A DNA stretch of 64,000 nt, taken from NCBI GenBank assembly GCA_025738555.1, contig JAOVFP010000012.1, positions 2,604,001 to 2,668,000 on the forward strand, written 5' to 3'. Position numbers and translations under genes: made by a program. This document shows positions 23,306-35,025 of this stretch, one piece after another. The notes beneath the pieces were generated by a model, which saw only the letters and a program-made list of their open reading frames with translations, made no database searches and was not told the DNA's origin. Source of the stretch: Cyathus striatus. Taxonomy: Eukaryota > Basidiomycota > Agaricomycetes > Agaricales > Nidulariaceae. How positions within the stretch are numbered: the stretch's first letter is position 1; the number at the start of each line of letters is the position of its first letter.

Positions 23306-24710
23306 TATTAGTGCCCACGGAGTTGGGGGACCACTGCTAGTGAGTGGTATAAATTGGGTATAAGTAGGCTCTAAGTGCTTACGTAATGATATCGTGCGAT
23401 CGGATGAAGAAGCATCGGAAAGTTCTATATAGCACATATGCTGATGTCCTTCATCAAAATGAAGCCACGATGTTGGTTTCTATCAAGCGCTTGTCAAGCG
23501 CCCAACCGCCTTCACGGATGGTTATTTGAAATATTATTTGTAAACTTAAGTACTTAAAAGCTAGGTGGGCTTTGAATGCATTAAGTAACCGAAAAATATT
23601 TATGAAGCTAGAGCCTACTTAGCGTAACCGTGTAATACTGAAATTTGGTCGCAGAAACAGCATTAAATACCCATTTCATAAAAATATTAACGTTGCTCTG
23701 GTAAACGATCCAATTCGAATCCTATTTTCGATGAGAGCGCGATCATAACGAGCCCTCGAGCGCTTGATGGTGGTGCTGGGTACATTGCATCGATCCCATC
23801 ATACGCTCGGCACTACGTATAACCCAAATATGTGCGCGTGCATACCAACAGCACATAGAGGCGAGGATTGCAGTGCTATTTTGTAGCACAGTGTGGCCGA
23901 GTTCTGTGGTCTACTCACAGAAACTAGCCGGATTAGTTCTTTGTCAAGCATTTTCTTGGAGTGACGAGCATTTGACGCGCGTCTAGAGTGTGGGCCCGGA
24001 GGGAGCTGCGACCGAAACGAGAGGACACCGCTCTGTGCAGGAGGAGCAGAGGCGAAACGTAAATAGAGTCCAGCGTTTCGGGGCTGCGCCTCGAGGTTCT
24101 TGGTGGGGAAACCTTAGACAGGTAATATTCGACATCCCTTTTACTTCATTTTGGTGACATATGTCAATCCACTCTTACTTACGACGTAGAGTAGTGTAGG
24201 ATACGTCAGTCTGGGGTCTGTGATGCACGAGAACGCATTGCACGAACCAAGACCAAATGTATTTAATCTGCTCCCTTCGAAGGGAGGAATATCATCTCTT
24301 CGCACTCGGTACTTAAATCCCTGCTAGTGAAGTTTGATCACACTTTTACACTCTTATCTGTTTTCCTCGAGCAGTCTTCTCAATAGACACTCGGTAAACT
24401 GCTAAGTACTCTGTTTTATTTCTTATTTTCTTATTTCTCCATGCTCCCGCGAGCAACGCGCGCATAGCGAGTTAGTGGGGAAAGCGCGTCTCTTACGTAA
24501 TCGGGTCAAGCAGTGTCCATACGTGGTCTAACGGATCGCTAGCTCAGTTCCCGAGTACTGACCACTTCTATTTCGACGTACAGGTTCCTCACACAGACCA
24601 CTCAACGGACGATTTCTACGCGACAACAGGTACTACTATGAACTTGAAGGCGGTTCAAACATTTACGCGTCACGATTTAGCGAAGGAAGGTATCTGAACT
24701 GTCCCCCGAA
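23306..24710. other. No confident gene; LTR-like composition near 24200-24600
   Basis: No long open frames are present. The part at about 24170-24600 has features often seen in fungal LTRs (a TATTTAA box, T-rich stretches, a GCGCGCATAGCGAG segment). I find neither paired ends nor a 5-bp duplication, so I do not call a retrotransposon. Confidence 0.3.
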
Positions 24711-24712
24711 TA

Positions 24713-24997
24713 CTGCACCCTTTCGACCAACTGTTCGTCGAATTACGCTGTGACGACAATGAACAGTTGGACCCTCTGTTCAAGGGTCAGTGTGATGCGT
24801 GACAATTTGAGGATCTGTTCATCACGAAACAATTTTTGGCTAAATTTTCACAAAAAAGCGGCAATTATATTTTATGATTTTAAATATCTCCTTGTACCTC
24901 TGTTCATGGGGAGCTGTGACGCGTGACGAAACGTATATTTGTTCAAGTTCACGGCATCGTGTGATGCGTTACTGAACAGTTGGTCGAAAGGGTGCAG
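24713..24997. mobile_element. 285-bp MITE with TA target site, mariner-like
   Basis: Perfect 24-bp terminal inverted repeats begin CTGCACCCTTTCGACCAACT. TA dinucleotides lie directly outside at 24711-24712 and 24998-24999, as for Tc1/mariner insertions. The interior has two GTTCA...GTGATGCG segments and no open frame. The perfect ends suggest recent mobilisation by a transposase elsewhere. Confidence 0.85.
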
Positions 24998-25197
24998 TAC
25001 ATGCCCCGTTAATATTCAATTTATGCCTCCAGCATGAGCGCCACTAGATACTACAATAGCTGGAAGACTAAAGTTCCTCTGTATCAACGAGTAGGAGTCT
25101 TGTTAAGTACTTAATCTTCCATGTTTTATCCGTGAATAACAGGGCGCCTGAATACCTTAATTTCTTCCTCTTGTCGATTCAATAACACCCTTCTTCA

Positions 25198-25461
25198 TCA
25201 AGCGTGCTCCAGCTTCAACAGCTCCTCGAAATTATCTTTTTTTAAGAAATTGTTAACCTCTTCAAAATTTCCCTCAGGGTCCTTAACTGTATGCTCTTTG
25301 CCGTCATGAGTCTGTCGTAAATCCAACAACATTTGGAAGGACACAGTTGGTGCCATTGATGTCATTGTGACCCTCGAGAGAGCGCCTGGTAATACGATAA
25401 TCAGCGTCCCAATTTTCAGAGAGTCAGTTCTGTGCACTCGGGCTACTGGATACACCAGCAC
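25198..25461 (-). CDS. Hypothetical open frame next to the secreted-protein relic
   Basis: This frame encodes 87 residues ending KKDNFEELLKLEHA. It starts just after a TATAG acceptor-like site that follows the 25483-25776 unit, so it may be a 3' exon of that gene or an independent frame. The composition is protein-like (charged C-terminal half), but no domain is recognised. Confidence 0.3.
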   Translation of the reverse strand: MLVYPVARVHRTDSLKIGTLIIVLPGALSRVTMTSMAPTVSFQMLLDLRQTHDGKEHTVKDPEGNFEEVNNFLKKDNFEELLKLEHA

Positions 25462-25482
25462 CTATAGTATATCAAGCTAATG

Positions 25483-25776
25483 CTCAGGGTTGTCCCTATG
25501 AACGAGGATTCTCACAAGCTGATCCAGAACACCCGAAGAGAGTGTTGAGCATAAATCTCTGTAAGCGCGACCCAACCACCACGGAGTGGTGGGCATGTTG
25601 GAACACCGAACAGACCACCCATACCCGGAGTTGGAAGGCCAATAGCAGCACGTCCTTTCTGCTATGCCGTAGCAACATCCTTAGGAGTCAATGCAACTTC
25701 TGGAGGTGTAAGTGCAAATATCCTCTGCCAGCGTGGTGGAAGCAACGACGAGGGCAGTGAATAGGATGAACTTCAT
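25483..25776 (-). pseudogene. Small secreted cysteine-rich protein with internal stop
   Basis: The ATG at 25776 opens a signal peptide (MKFILFTALVVASTTLAED), then CTYTSRSCIDS. A TAA follows at 25681-25683, and the frame then continues through GCCYGIAERTCCYWP and YGWSVRCSNMP to a stop near 25483. It is the clear paralogue of 18826-19023. The single stop is the only visible break, and a short unrecognised intron there cannot be excluded. A shift of the mature part to other cysteine spacings distinguishes the two copies. Likely exported if read through; function unknown. Confidence 0.6.
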
Positions 25777-26480
25777 AATGGGTTTGTAAAATGGAGATGT
25801 GTATCTGTAGAAGAGTAAATGTTCTAGTGGTTTGGGAAAATAATCGCTGAACACCATGGGGTTTGCATCTTCCTTTGAGCCCCAAACATCCTAAAATGTC
25901 CTTTTTTATTCACGTAAACTCTCGTACAGCGATTGTTATATCAAAATCCCCCTAAAGATATGATATGAATCGAGAATGAAGAATAGGGCGGCCTGATGTC
26001 ATACAACTCTACATGCTAGCGCTAAAATTCTTCATTGTGGAGGCGCTGTAAATAATCGTGAAGTTTTGTACCTGAAATTCGTAATGTTCCTGCATCTGCA
26101 GAGCATATGGTGGGGATAGGGATGGCAGATAAGTGTATTGAATGTCTCTTCAGACAACCTTCGGAGTCATTGCTGTAGAACTCTAAGTGAAAGGCATTCA
26201 TCAGAGTTAGCACTGATGGCTACGACGATAGGGTTGATGATTGAATTTGAAATTCAGAGATACTGTCCTATGGTTTACCTAACTCACATTTTCGGTGAAG
26301 TGTTTGCTGAATAAATGCGATGGTTCTCATGGTATGTAACAGGCACTGAGTTTAGTAGGAACGTGGGATTACTTAATTCATAAGATTCAGAAAGAATGTT
26401 TATGGTCGTAAGTGTAAACGATACATAAAACACTGCTAGAGTCGCCGTCAGGCCTTCACCTAATTATGGCCTAGATTGCC
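25777..26480. other. No confident gene
   Basis: Only short unsupported frames occur here. The 5' region of the secreted-protein relic lies at the left edge. No repeat ends are recognised before the fold-back element at about 26487. Confidence 0.3.
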
Positions 26481-26486
26481 TTCAAC

Positions 26487-27467
26487 GTATGAAGTTCCGA
26501 GTGTGGAATAATTCACCGTAACCGTAATTCGGCGTCGTAATTCGTAAGTTCCGCTATTTTTCATTTCTTTCTGCATACATAGGTACTACTACATGTCATA
26601 ATTCATATATATGTTTTTTTTTAAATGTATGCCCTACGATTGTTGTTTTATAGCACATCTCCCATCACTTCTTCCTCCCGTCTTCCTTTCAGAGAACTTT
26701 CCCACGCTAACAGAGGCGAGCGAATAAGAGTAAATATGTCCGTCGTAGGGGTTCCTTTTTCTTTTTTACATCTGTAGTTCAGTCAATCTTTGCATTATGT
26801 ACTAAAATAGACTTAGCGCTTTTGTGATTCGTCTCGGGGTGTACAGCTTTGCGAGAAGTGTCCCGCTATAGTTTTGTAATAAGCCAGGATACATGTAAAT
26901 TGAAGGCTCGAGGTTTCAGATATTAGTAAGCTCTGTTAACTCATACTCTCTCGTTGTGTCGACTACATAGGAATATGAACACTTTAATAAAAATAATATA
27001 TTTGAAGTCGCTACACATGAAATACATAATATTCATGAGTGCCTACATGTTTCATGCGTGTCGACACGCTGGAAAGAGGATACATACGAATAATAAACAA
27101 CAATAGACAGCATAAATTATGAAGTTCTTGTTCACAAAGTAATACTGTATATATAACAAAAACATATTAAATACTACAGATAGAATCCCAATAGAGAGAT
27201 CTCGTATTCACTCGCTTTTCTATGCGTGGGAATTTCTCGAGATGAAAAAATAAGAGGAAGAATCGACAGAAAATGAACTATAACACAGCGATAACAAGAC
27301 ATATATTTATTTTAAAAACATATACATTATTATAACATGAAATAGCACCTATGTATGCAGAAAGAAATGAAAAATAGCGGAATTTTACGAATTACGACGC
27401 CCCGAGTTTACGACACAGGCGAATTACGGTTACGGTGAATTATTCCACACTCGGAACTTCATATCAA
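26487..27467. mobile_element. Fold-back/MITE-like element, about 1 kb
   Basis: Long terminal inverted repeats begin ATGAAGTTCCGAGTGTGGAA on the left and, inverted, on the right. They continue through AATTCACCGTAACCGTAATTC-like and CCGCTATTTTTCATTTCTTT-like blocks for roughly 100 nt. TCAACGT flanks both sides, a probable 7-8 bp target duplication. The right half has a diverged relative at 28350-28640. No open frame is present. Confidence 0.75.
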
Positions 27468-28649
27468 CGTTCAACGTAGGGCTGTACACCGTACCGTATA
27501 GCTTACGGTTAGGTGACGGTTACGGTTTGCCCGTAACCGTACCGTATCAATGAATTTTTTCAGCATGAAAAAACGGTACGGTCCGTAAAACGGTTACGGA
27601 CGGCCTCATACGGTTATACGGGTAGTAAATGTGTGATTTTATTTTTTCGAAGCAGTAATTTTGTTATATAAAGTATCGAAGAAGTGTTTACAAAGCATAA
27701 AATGCGAATTGGACACTGCATAAGAGATTCAATGCTATCAAAAAGTTCATTACTATCTTGTACAACTCAAATAGGCCTTGCATGTGAGCCATTAGTATGT
27801 TTATATAGCGCATTTAATAGATGGAAGTTCAATTGAACGACGTCGAAATATTTATAAACATAAAAAATCATAAAATAATACGATTGAGCTACATGGGGCG
27901 TGGGGGTGTCGAGTACCAGTTACTATGTCCGGTTTAGTCGAGTGCGTAGAATAGTAGCCGCTGGAGATACTTGTCAGCAAAGGTGTGTAATGAGTATCAG
28001 CATGGTGGTCAGAGCGGATCGTGACAACCTTAAGACGATAGTAGTCTTTATACAGAGCCTGTCTTGTATTCTACTAATATTAGATAATGTGAGCAGTATC
28101 TAATATTTGTATTCTGAGCGAGTGGGCCAAGGGGCAATGAGTTAAAGGTAAAGTAGACAATATTATTGGGTACTACATAAATGCTGTGGTTATATACATT
28201 GTCTACTGTGTAACTAGAACGTTTGCATATTGCCAGACTATGTGAGAATATTTTAACAATTTCTACAGAAGTGTAGGGTATTCTATAACCGAAAGGAATC
28301 GAAATTTATAAGTAATATAAGTAGGTAGTTGAATACCATAGTAGAAATGCGATGGTATACTATTCAAATAACATATTCCATAACATACCTCTTATTCGCT
28401 CGCCTCCAGTAAGCGTGGGAAATCTCTCCGAAAAGGAAGACAAAAGAAAGAGCTGACGGAAAATGGGTTATAAAATAACAGTAATAGGGTATATGTTTGT
28501 TTGAAAATATATACATGAATTCTTATATTCAATGATACTTATCTGTGTGGAAGAAACTAAAAAATACAGGAATTTTCGGAATTACGACGCCCCGAAGTTA
28601 CGACACAGCCGATTTATGGCTACAGCGAATTATTTATGACGCTCCAACT

Positions 28650-30722
28650 ATATATGTATGCCGCTCCGAATGGGAAATTAATCGCCGTACCCCAGTTCGG
28701 TTGCCGTAGTACAGAGTCGCCGTAGTTAACGGTATTTCTTCTATTTTCTGCATTTTCACTGCACACTCCTGTTCTAATGTATAAATACATGTCTCTAAAC
28801 ATTTTAATATCAATAATATGTTCGAAAATTGACTTAGAAGTTGTGTTTTTTCATCAAATGTTTTGATCGACGGTATTTCCCACGCATTTCCCACGCCTGG
28901 TTGATGTACTTTAGAGTAGTTTTACAGCGCATTTTAGTCCACCTTAAGACTTAATTTAGCTTTACTCTTTCATATTTAGTCTATAAAATTTAAACTCATA
29001 TTTCAAGCTAGTTTTCACTGGTACCTTAAGTTATTATATTGAAAATGCTGTTTCAGCTCGATGAGGTATGAAGGTAAAATTAAATAATGAATAGTCACAC
29101 CAAGAAAGGTGCTGAATTCTTTGCTTCAGATAATTATATTTAAGTACCTAAGATGTTGTTCTAAGTATGCAATGTGCGATCGTTGAGTCTATCTGGCCCG
29201 AGGGCGATAGCGTCGAGGCGTGTTACATATGGAGGAAACGACGTGAGACATCATACACATAATTATGTGTAGTACATGTTAAATTAATATGCATACATAT
29301 AGTCGATCTGTATATTTTTGTTCTAATGTATAAATAAATATCTCTAAATGTAATAATAACGATGACATAGTCTTAAATCGACCTAAAAACTATGTTTTTT
29401 CACGGAATGTTATGTTCAACGGTATTTCCCACGCTTTCCCCATGCTTCGCTGAAGCGCTTTACGGCAGTCATACAACGCCTTCAGTCCACCTTTAGAATT
29501 TCGTCAGCCTTTCTCTCTCGTACTCTTCTTCATATATATAATACTGATACATATATAATTTAGTTATGTCCAGTCACCGAAATATTATACCAGTATTCAC
29601 ATGCACATTAAGTTGCTTCATTAAATATGTTATTTAAGCTTAAACGGCTGTGAAGAGAAAAGTGAATGGTACTAATTTGGTTAAAGTTTATATTCCAGAT
29701 CGAATTCAGGCCATATAGTGGTAATAATTAGTTCATATACTCAGCATATACATTATCACGCATATGTATAAGAGCTCAAAGATATGATGGAGAGAAAGAT
29801 AACGTTTAAAGGCTAAACTAACTTAATTCATATAAGAGTTATATCAATTGCTCGAGGTATTTTAAATATGTTGTACTAGAAGCTTGGGTGGCTGAATGAT
29901 TGACAAGGTAGCGATGTAAAGCATTTCAATTAGGCGTGGGAAATACTATTTAGCAGAACACATCATGAAATAACACAGCTTCTGTGTCGATTTAAGACTG
30001 CTATTGTTGTGATTAAATACAGAGAAATTTATAATGATATTGCATATACATAGTATAGAGGCATAATGCGTATATCTCTCCACTTCTCTGTATGTAATAA
30101 TCTAAAGCACCTCAATGCTTTCACCCTCTGACCAGATACACTCAACACTCATTAGTGAGATATTTAGAACAACAGTTCAGATACCCAAATATGCATTTGT
30201 GCATTTGTGAAACATATGTATACACCATGCCTCAACTACTCAGAGTATCCTCTCCATTCGTTGTTCAATTTTAATTTCATAGTTCTTCGAGCTGAAACAA
30301 CACATTTAATAATACTACTTAATCCACATGTGAATGCTGGTATGACATTTGGGTGTTTGTACATAAATAAATTACATATGTATGAATATTATATATATGA
30401 AGAAGAGTACAAGAGAGCAAGGCTAACGAAATTCTAAAGGTGGACTGAAGGCGTTGTATGACTGTCGTAAAGCGCTTCGGCGAAGCGTGGGAAAAGCGTG
30501 GGAAATACCGTTAAACATAACATTCAGTGAAAAAACATAGTTTTTAGGTTGATTTAAGACTATGTCGTCGTTATTATAACATTTAGAGATATTTATTTAT
30601 ACATTAGAACAAAAATATACAGTGAAAATGCAGAAAATAGAAGAAATACCGTTGACTACGGCGACTCGGTACTACGGCAACCAAACTAGAGTACGGCGAT
30701 TAATTTCCCATTCGGAGGAGCG
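28650..30722. mobile_element. Fold-back element E1 with nested copy
   Basis: The outer ends share GGGAAATTAATCGCCGTA (left near 28673, right inverted near 30705). About 640 nt in from the left, a second start of the same family lies near 29300-29500 (TATTTTTGTTCTAATGTATA, then CCCACGCTTTCCCCATGC). It looks as if one fold-back inserted in, or recombined with, another. No coding capacity is present. Confidence 0.6.
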
Positions 30723-30725
30723 GCA

Positions 30726-32240
30726 GCCGAATGGGAAATTAATCGCCGTACTCTAGTTTGGTTGCCGTAGTACCGAGTCGCCGTAGTCAACGGTATTTCT
30801 TCTATTTTCTGCATTTTCACTGTATATTTTTGTTCTAATGTATAAATAAATATCTCTAAATGTTATAATAACGACGACATAGTCTTAAATCAACCTAAAA
30901 ACTATGTTTTTTCACTGAATGTTATGTTTAACGGTATTTCCCACGCTTTTCCCACGCTTCGCCGAAGCGCTTTACGACAGTCATACAACGCCTTCAGTCC
31001 ACCTTTAGAATTTCGTTAGCCTTGCTCTCTTGTACTCTTCTTCATATATATAATATTCATACATATGTAATTTATTTATGTACAAACACCCAAATGTCAT
31101 ACCAGCATTCACATGCGGATTAAGTTATATTATTAAATGTGTTGTTTCAGCTCGAAGAACTATGAAATTAAAATTGAACAACGAATGGAGAGCATACTCT
31201 GAGTGGTTGAGGCATGGTGTATGCATATGTTTCACAAATGCGCAAATGCATATTTGAGTATCTGAACTGTTATCTAAATATCTCACTAACGAGCATTGAG
31301 TGTATCTGGTTGGAGGGCGAAAGCATTGAGGTGCTTTAGATTATTACATGCAGAGAAGTGGAGAGACATATGCATTATGCCTCTATACTATGTATATGCA
31401 ATATCATTATAAATGTCTCTGTATTTAATTACAACAATAGCAGTCTTAAATCGACACAGAACTTGAAGCTGTGTTATTTCACAATGTGTTCTGTTAAACA
31501 GTACTTCCCACGCATAATTGAAATACTTTACATCGCTACCTTGTCAATCATTCAGCCGCCCAAGCTTCTAGTACAACATATTTAAAATACCTCGAGCAAT
31601 TGATATAACTCTTATATGAATTAAGTTAGTTTAGTCTTTAAACGTTATCTTTCTCTCCATCATATCTTTGAGCTCTTATACATATGCGTGCTAATGTATA
31701 TGCTGAGTATATGAACTAATTATTACCACTATATGGCCTGAATTCGATCTGGAATATAAACTTTAACCAAATTAGTACCATTCACTTTTCTCTCCACAGC
31801 CGTTTAAGCTTAAATAACATATTTAATGAAGCAACTTAATGTGCATGTGAATGCTGGTATAATATTTGGGCGTCTAGACATAACTAAATTATATATGTAT
31901 GAATATTATATATATGAAGAAGAGTATGAGAGAGAAAGGCTGACGAAATTCTAAAGGTGGACTGAAGGCGTTGTATGACTACCGTAAAGTGCTTCAGCGA
32001 AATGTGGGGAAAGCGTGGGAAATACCGTTGAACATAACGTTCCATGAAAAAACATAGCTTTTAGGTCGATTTAAGACTATGTCATCATTATTATAACATT
32101 TAGAGATATTTATTTATACATTAGAACAAAAATATACAGTGAAATTGTGGAAAATAGAAGAAAGCTTGTAGACTACGGCACACCCTTTCCTACAGCAACC
32201 AAACTGGAGTATGGCGATTAATTTCCCATTCGGAGCGGCA
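30726..32240. mobile_element. Fold-back element E2
   Basis: Inverted arms of at least 400 nt run inward from GCCGAATGGGAAATTAATCG on the left and its inverse on the right, through the CCACCTTTAGAATTTCGT block at 30998 and its inverse near 31945. It abuts E1 head to head at about 30724, giving a near-perfect palindrome there. The middle differs between halves. No open frame has support. Confidence 0.7.
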
Positions 32241-32249
32241 TAGTATGAC

Positions 32250-33768
32250 GCTCCCATACTATGCCGCTCCGAATGGGAAATTAATCGCCATACTCCAGTT
32301 TGGTTGCTGTAGGAAAGGGTGTGCCATAGTCTACAAGCTTTCTTCTATTTTCCACAATTTCACTGTATATATTTGTTCTAATGTATAAATAAATGTATCT
32401 ATATGTTATAATAACGATGACATAGTCCTAAATCAATCTGGAAGCTATGTTTTTTCACGGAATGTTATATTCAACGGTATTTCCCACGCTTTTCCCACGC
32501 TTCGCTGAAGTGCTTTACGGCAGTCATACAATGCCTTCAGTCCACCTTTAGAATTTCACTAGGCTTGCTCTCTCGTACTCTTCTTATTATATATAATATT
32601 GATACATATATAATTTAGTTATGCCGAAAAACCCAAATGTCATATCAACATTCACATGCAGATTATGTTGCTTCATTAAATATGTTATTTCGGCTTAAAC
32701 AGCTATGAAGAGAAATGTGGATGGTACTAATTAGGTTAAATTTATATTCCAGATTGAATTCAGGCCATATAGTTGTAATAATTAGTTCATATACTCAGCA
32801 TATACATTATCACGCATATGTATAAGAGCTTAAAGAAATGATGGAGAGAAAGATAAAGTTTAAAGACTAAAATAACTTAATCTATATATCAGAGTTACAC
32901 CAATTGCTTGAGGTATTTTAAATATGTTGTACTAGAAGCTTGGGTGGCTGAACAATTGACAAGGTAGCTATGTAAAGCATTTCAATTAATCATGGGAAAT
33001 AGTGTTTAACAAAATACATCGTGAAATAACATAGCTTCTGTGTCGATTTAAGGCTGCTATTGTTGTTATTAAATACAGAGACATTTATAATGATATTGCA
33101 TATGCATAGCATAGAGGCATAATGCGTATGTCTCTCCACTTCTCTGTATGTAATAATCTAAAGCACCTCAATGCTTTCACCCTCCAATGAGATACACTCA
33201 ATGCTCGTTTGTGAGATATTTAGAACAGTTCAGGTACTCAGATATGCATTTGTGAAACATATGTATACACTATGCCTTAACTACTCAGATTATCCTCTCC
33301 ATTCGTTGTTCAATTTTAATTTCATAGTTCTTCGAGCTGAAACAACACACCTAATAATACAACTTAATCCGCATGTGAATGCTGGTATGACATTTGGGTT
33401 TTTCGACATAACTAAATTATATATGTATCAATATTATATATAATAAGAAGAGTACGAGAGAGCAAGGCTAGCGAAATTCGAAAGGTGGACTGAAGGCGTT
33501 GTATGACTGCCGTAAAGCACTTCAGCGAAGCGTGGGAAAAGCGTGGGAAATACCGTTGAATATAACATTCCGTGAAAAAACATAGCTTCCAGATCAATTT
33601 AGGACTATGTCATCGTTATTATAACATATAGATACATTTATTTATACATTAGAACAAATATATACAGTGAGATTGTGGAAAATAGAAGAAAGCTTGTAGA
33701 CTACGGCACACCCTTTCCTACGGCAACCGAACTAGAGTACAGCGATTAATTTCCCATTCGGAGCGGCA
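32250..33768. mobile_element. Fold-back element E3
   Basis: Same family and arm organisation as E2, with left end ATGCCGCTCCGAATGGGAAA and inverted right end near 33768. It meets E2 head to head at about 32247, so the tail of E2 and the head of E3 form a long palindrome (about 31.5-33.0 kb). No coding capacity is present. Confidence 0.7.
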
Positions 33769-33774
33769 TATTGG

Positions 33775-34829
33775 AGCGTCATACAACTATAAATAAATTC
33801 ACCGTACTAAAAACCTGTGCTGTACTTCGGTTGCCATAATCGCAGAATTGGCTTATTTCTCACTATTTTAAAGATAAAACTATTCTACTTTTTATGCTAT
33901 ATACTTACATATTATAAATCTACACGTATGTTAGAGAAAAGGATCTATTCGATGACTTTTTGCGGCCTCGGAAATCTCCGAATTAATTCTCACGCTTTCC
34001 AGACCATACAGTGTCGCATACATTTAACCTCATTCAGCCGCACTTACTTTTAAGCATTACAATTTAGAGTCTCGATTCGTGGTTTTACATTATATTAGTT
34101 GATAATTGACACTACGTAAGGGCTTTTAAATGGTAGTTAAAATGTTAGAATTTATTTTCAGTACACTCATTCAAGTGTGTCCATGTTCAGAGCGACAGTG
34201 CACTGCTGATGACAGAAAAAAAACATAATTTGATTCTGATTATCTGAATAGACATGGCATTGTCACGCTGGATAAACAAGAGCTATGTGCATAGCAAGTA
34301 GAAATATATGATACAAATATGATAAGGCAATCGGTACCTCCGGATAATCAGATCAAATTATGTTTTTTTTTTGCTATCAGTGGTGCACTGTTGCTCTGAA
34401 CATGGACACACTCGAATGAGTGTACTACAGTATGTTATTATACCGAAGATAAGCTATAACATTTTACCTACTATAAAAGCCCTTATGTAGTGTCAATTAT
34501 CAACTAATATAATGTAAAACTACGAATCGAGACTCTAAATTGTAATGCTTAAAAGTAAGTGCAGCTGAATGAGGTTAAATGTATGCGACACTGTATGGTC
34601 TGGAGAGCGTGAGAATTAATTCGGAGATTTCCGAGGCCGCAAAAAGTCATCGAATAGATCCTTTTCTCTAACATACGTGTAGATTTATAATATGTAAGTA
34701 TATAGCATAAAAAGTAGAATAGTTTTATCTTTAAAATAGTGAGAAATAAGCCAATTCTGCGATTATGGCAACCGAAGTACAGCACAGGTTTTTAGTATGG
34801 TGAATTTATTTATAGTTGGAGCGTCATAC
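33775..34829. mobile_element. Palindromic fold-back element F, about 490-bp arms
   Basis: The arms start TTGGAGCGTCATA and are nearly identical inverted copies, reaching inward to about 34255 and 34330 with a spacer of about 75 nt. The same 78-codon open frame (MLYFGCHNRRIGL...) therefore occurs at 33817-34053 (plus) and 34549-34785 (minus). This is a mirror of the arm and not evidence of a gene. The inner arms contain ACATAATTTGAT next to an A-run. Confidence 0.8.
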
Positions 34830-35025
34830 TTCATACTTACATACTGTATGACCGTAAACGGCCGTCATATGGCCATATTCATACGGGAAACATATGGTTG
34901 ATGGTACGGTCTAATCCGTACCATATTGAACCACTGAAAAACTTCACCTAGATGGTACAGCCCGGTAAATACAGTAGCCCATGTAGCCGTATTATACGGT
35001 TACGGTGTACAGCCCTAGTTCAATG

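Larger units (their letters stand above)
27477..35017. mobile_element. 7.5-kb composite with hAT-like ends holding fold-back elements
   Basis: The ends read TAGGGCTGTACACCGTA and, inverted, the same. The 8-bp flanks are GTTCAACG (27469-27476) and GTTCAATG (35018-35025), a hAT-length target duplication that differs by one C-to-T change. Next to each end are many ACGGTTACGG and GGTACGG-type motifs (27480-27620 and 34850-35010), likely subterminal binding repeats. The interior is almost entirely fold-back elements (28650-34829). I see no transposase, so it is either a non-autonomous hAT filled by later insertions or a mobilised composite. Confidence 0.75.

Noticed and set aside
24170..24600. Possible solo LTR
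   Set aside because: Composition is suggestive, but I find no TG...CA borders with a target duplication and no second copy in the window.
33817..34785. Identical 78-codon frames on opposite strands
   Set aside because: They are mirror images produced by the palindrome of element F and have no domain or codon evidence.
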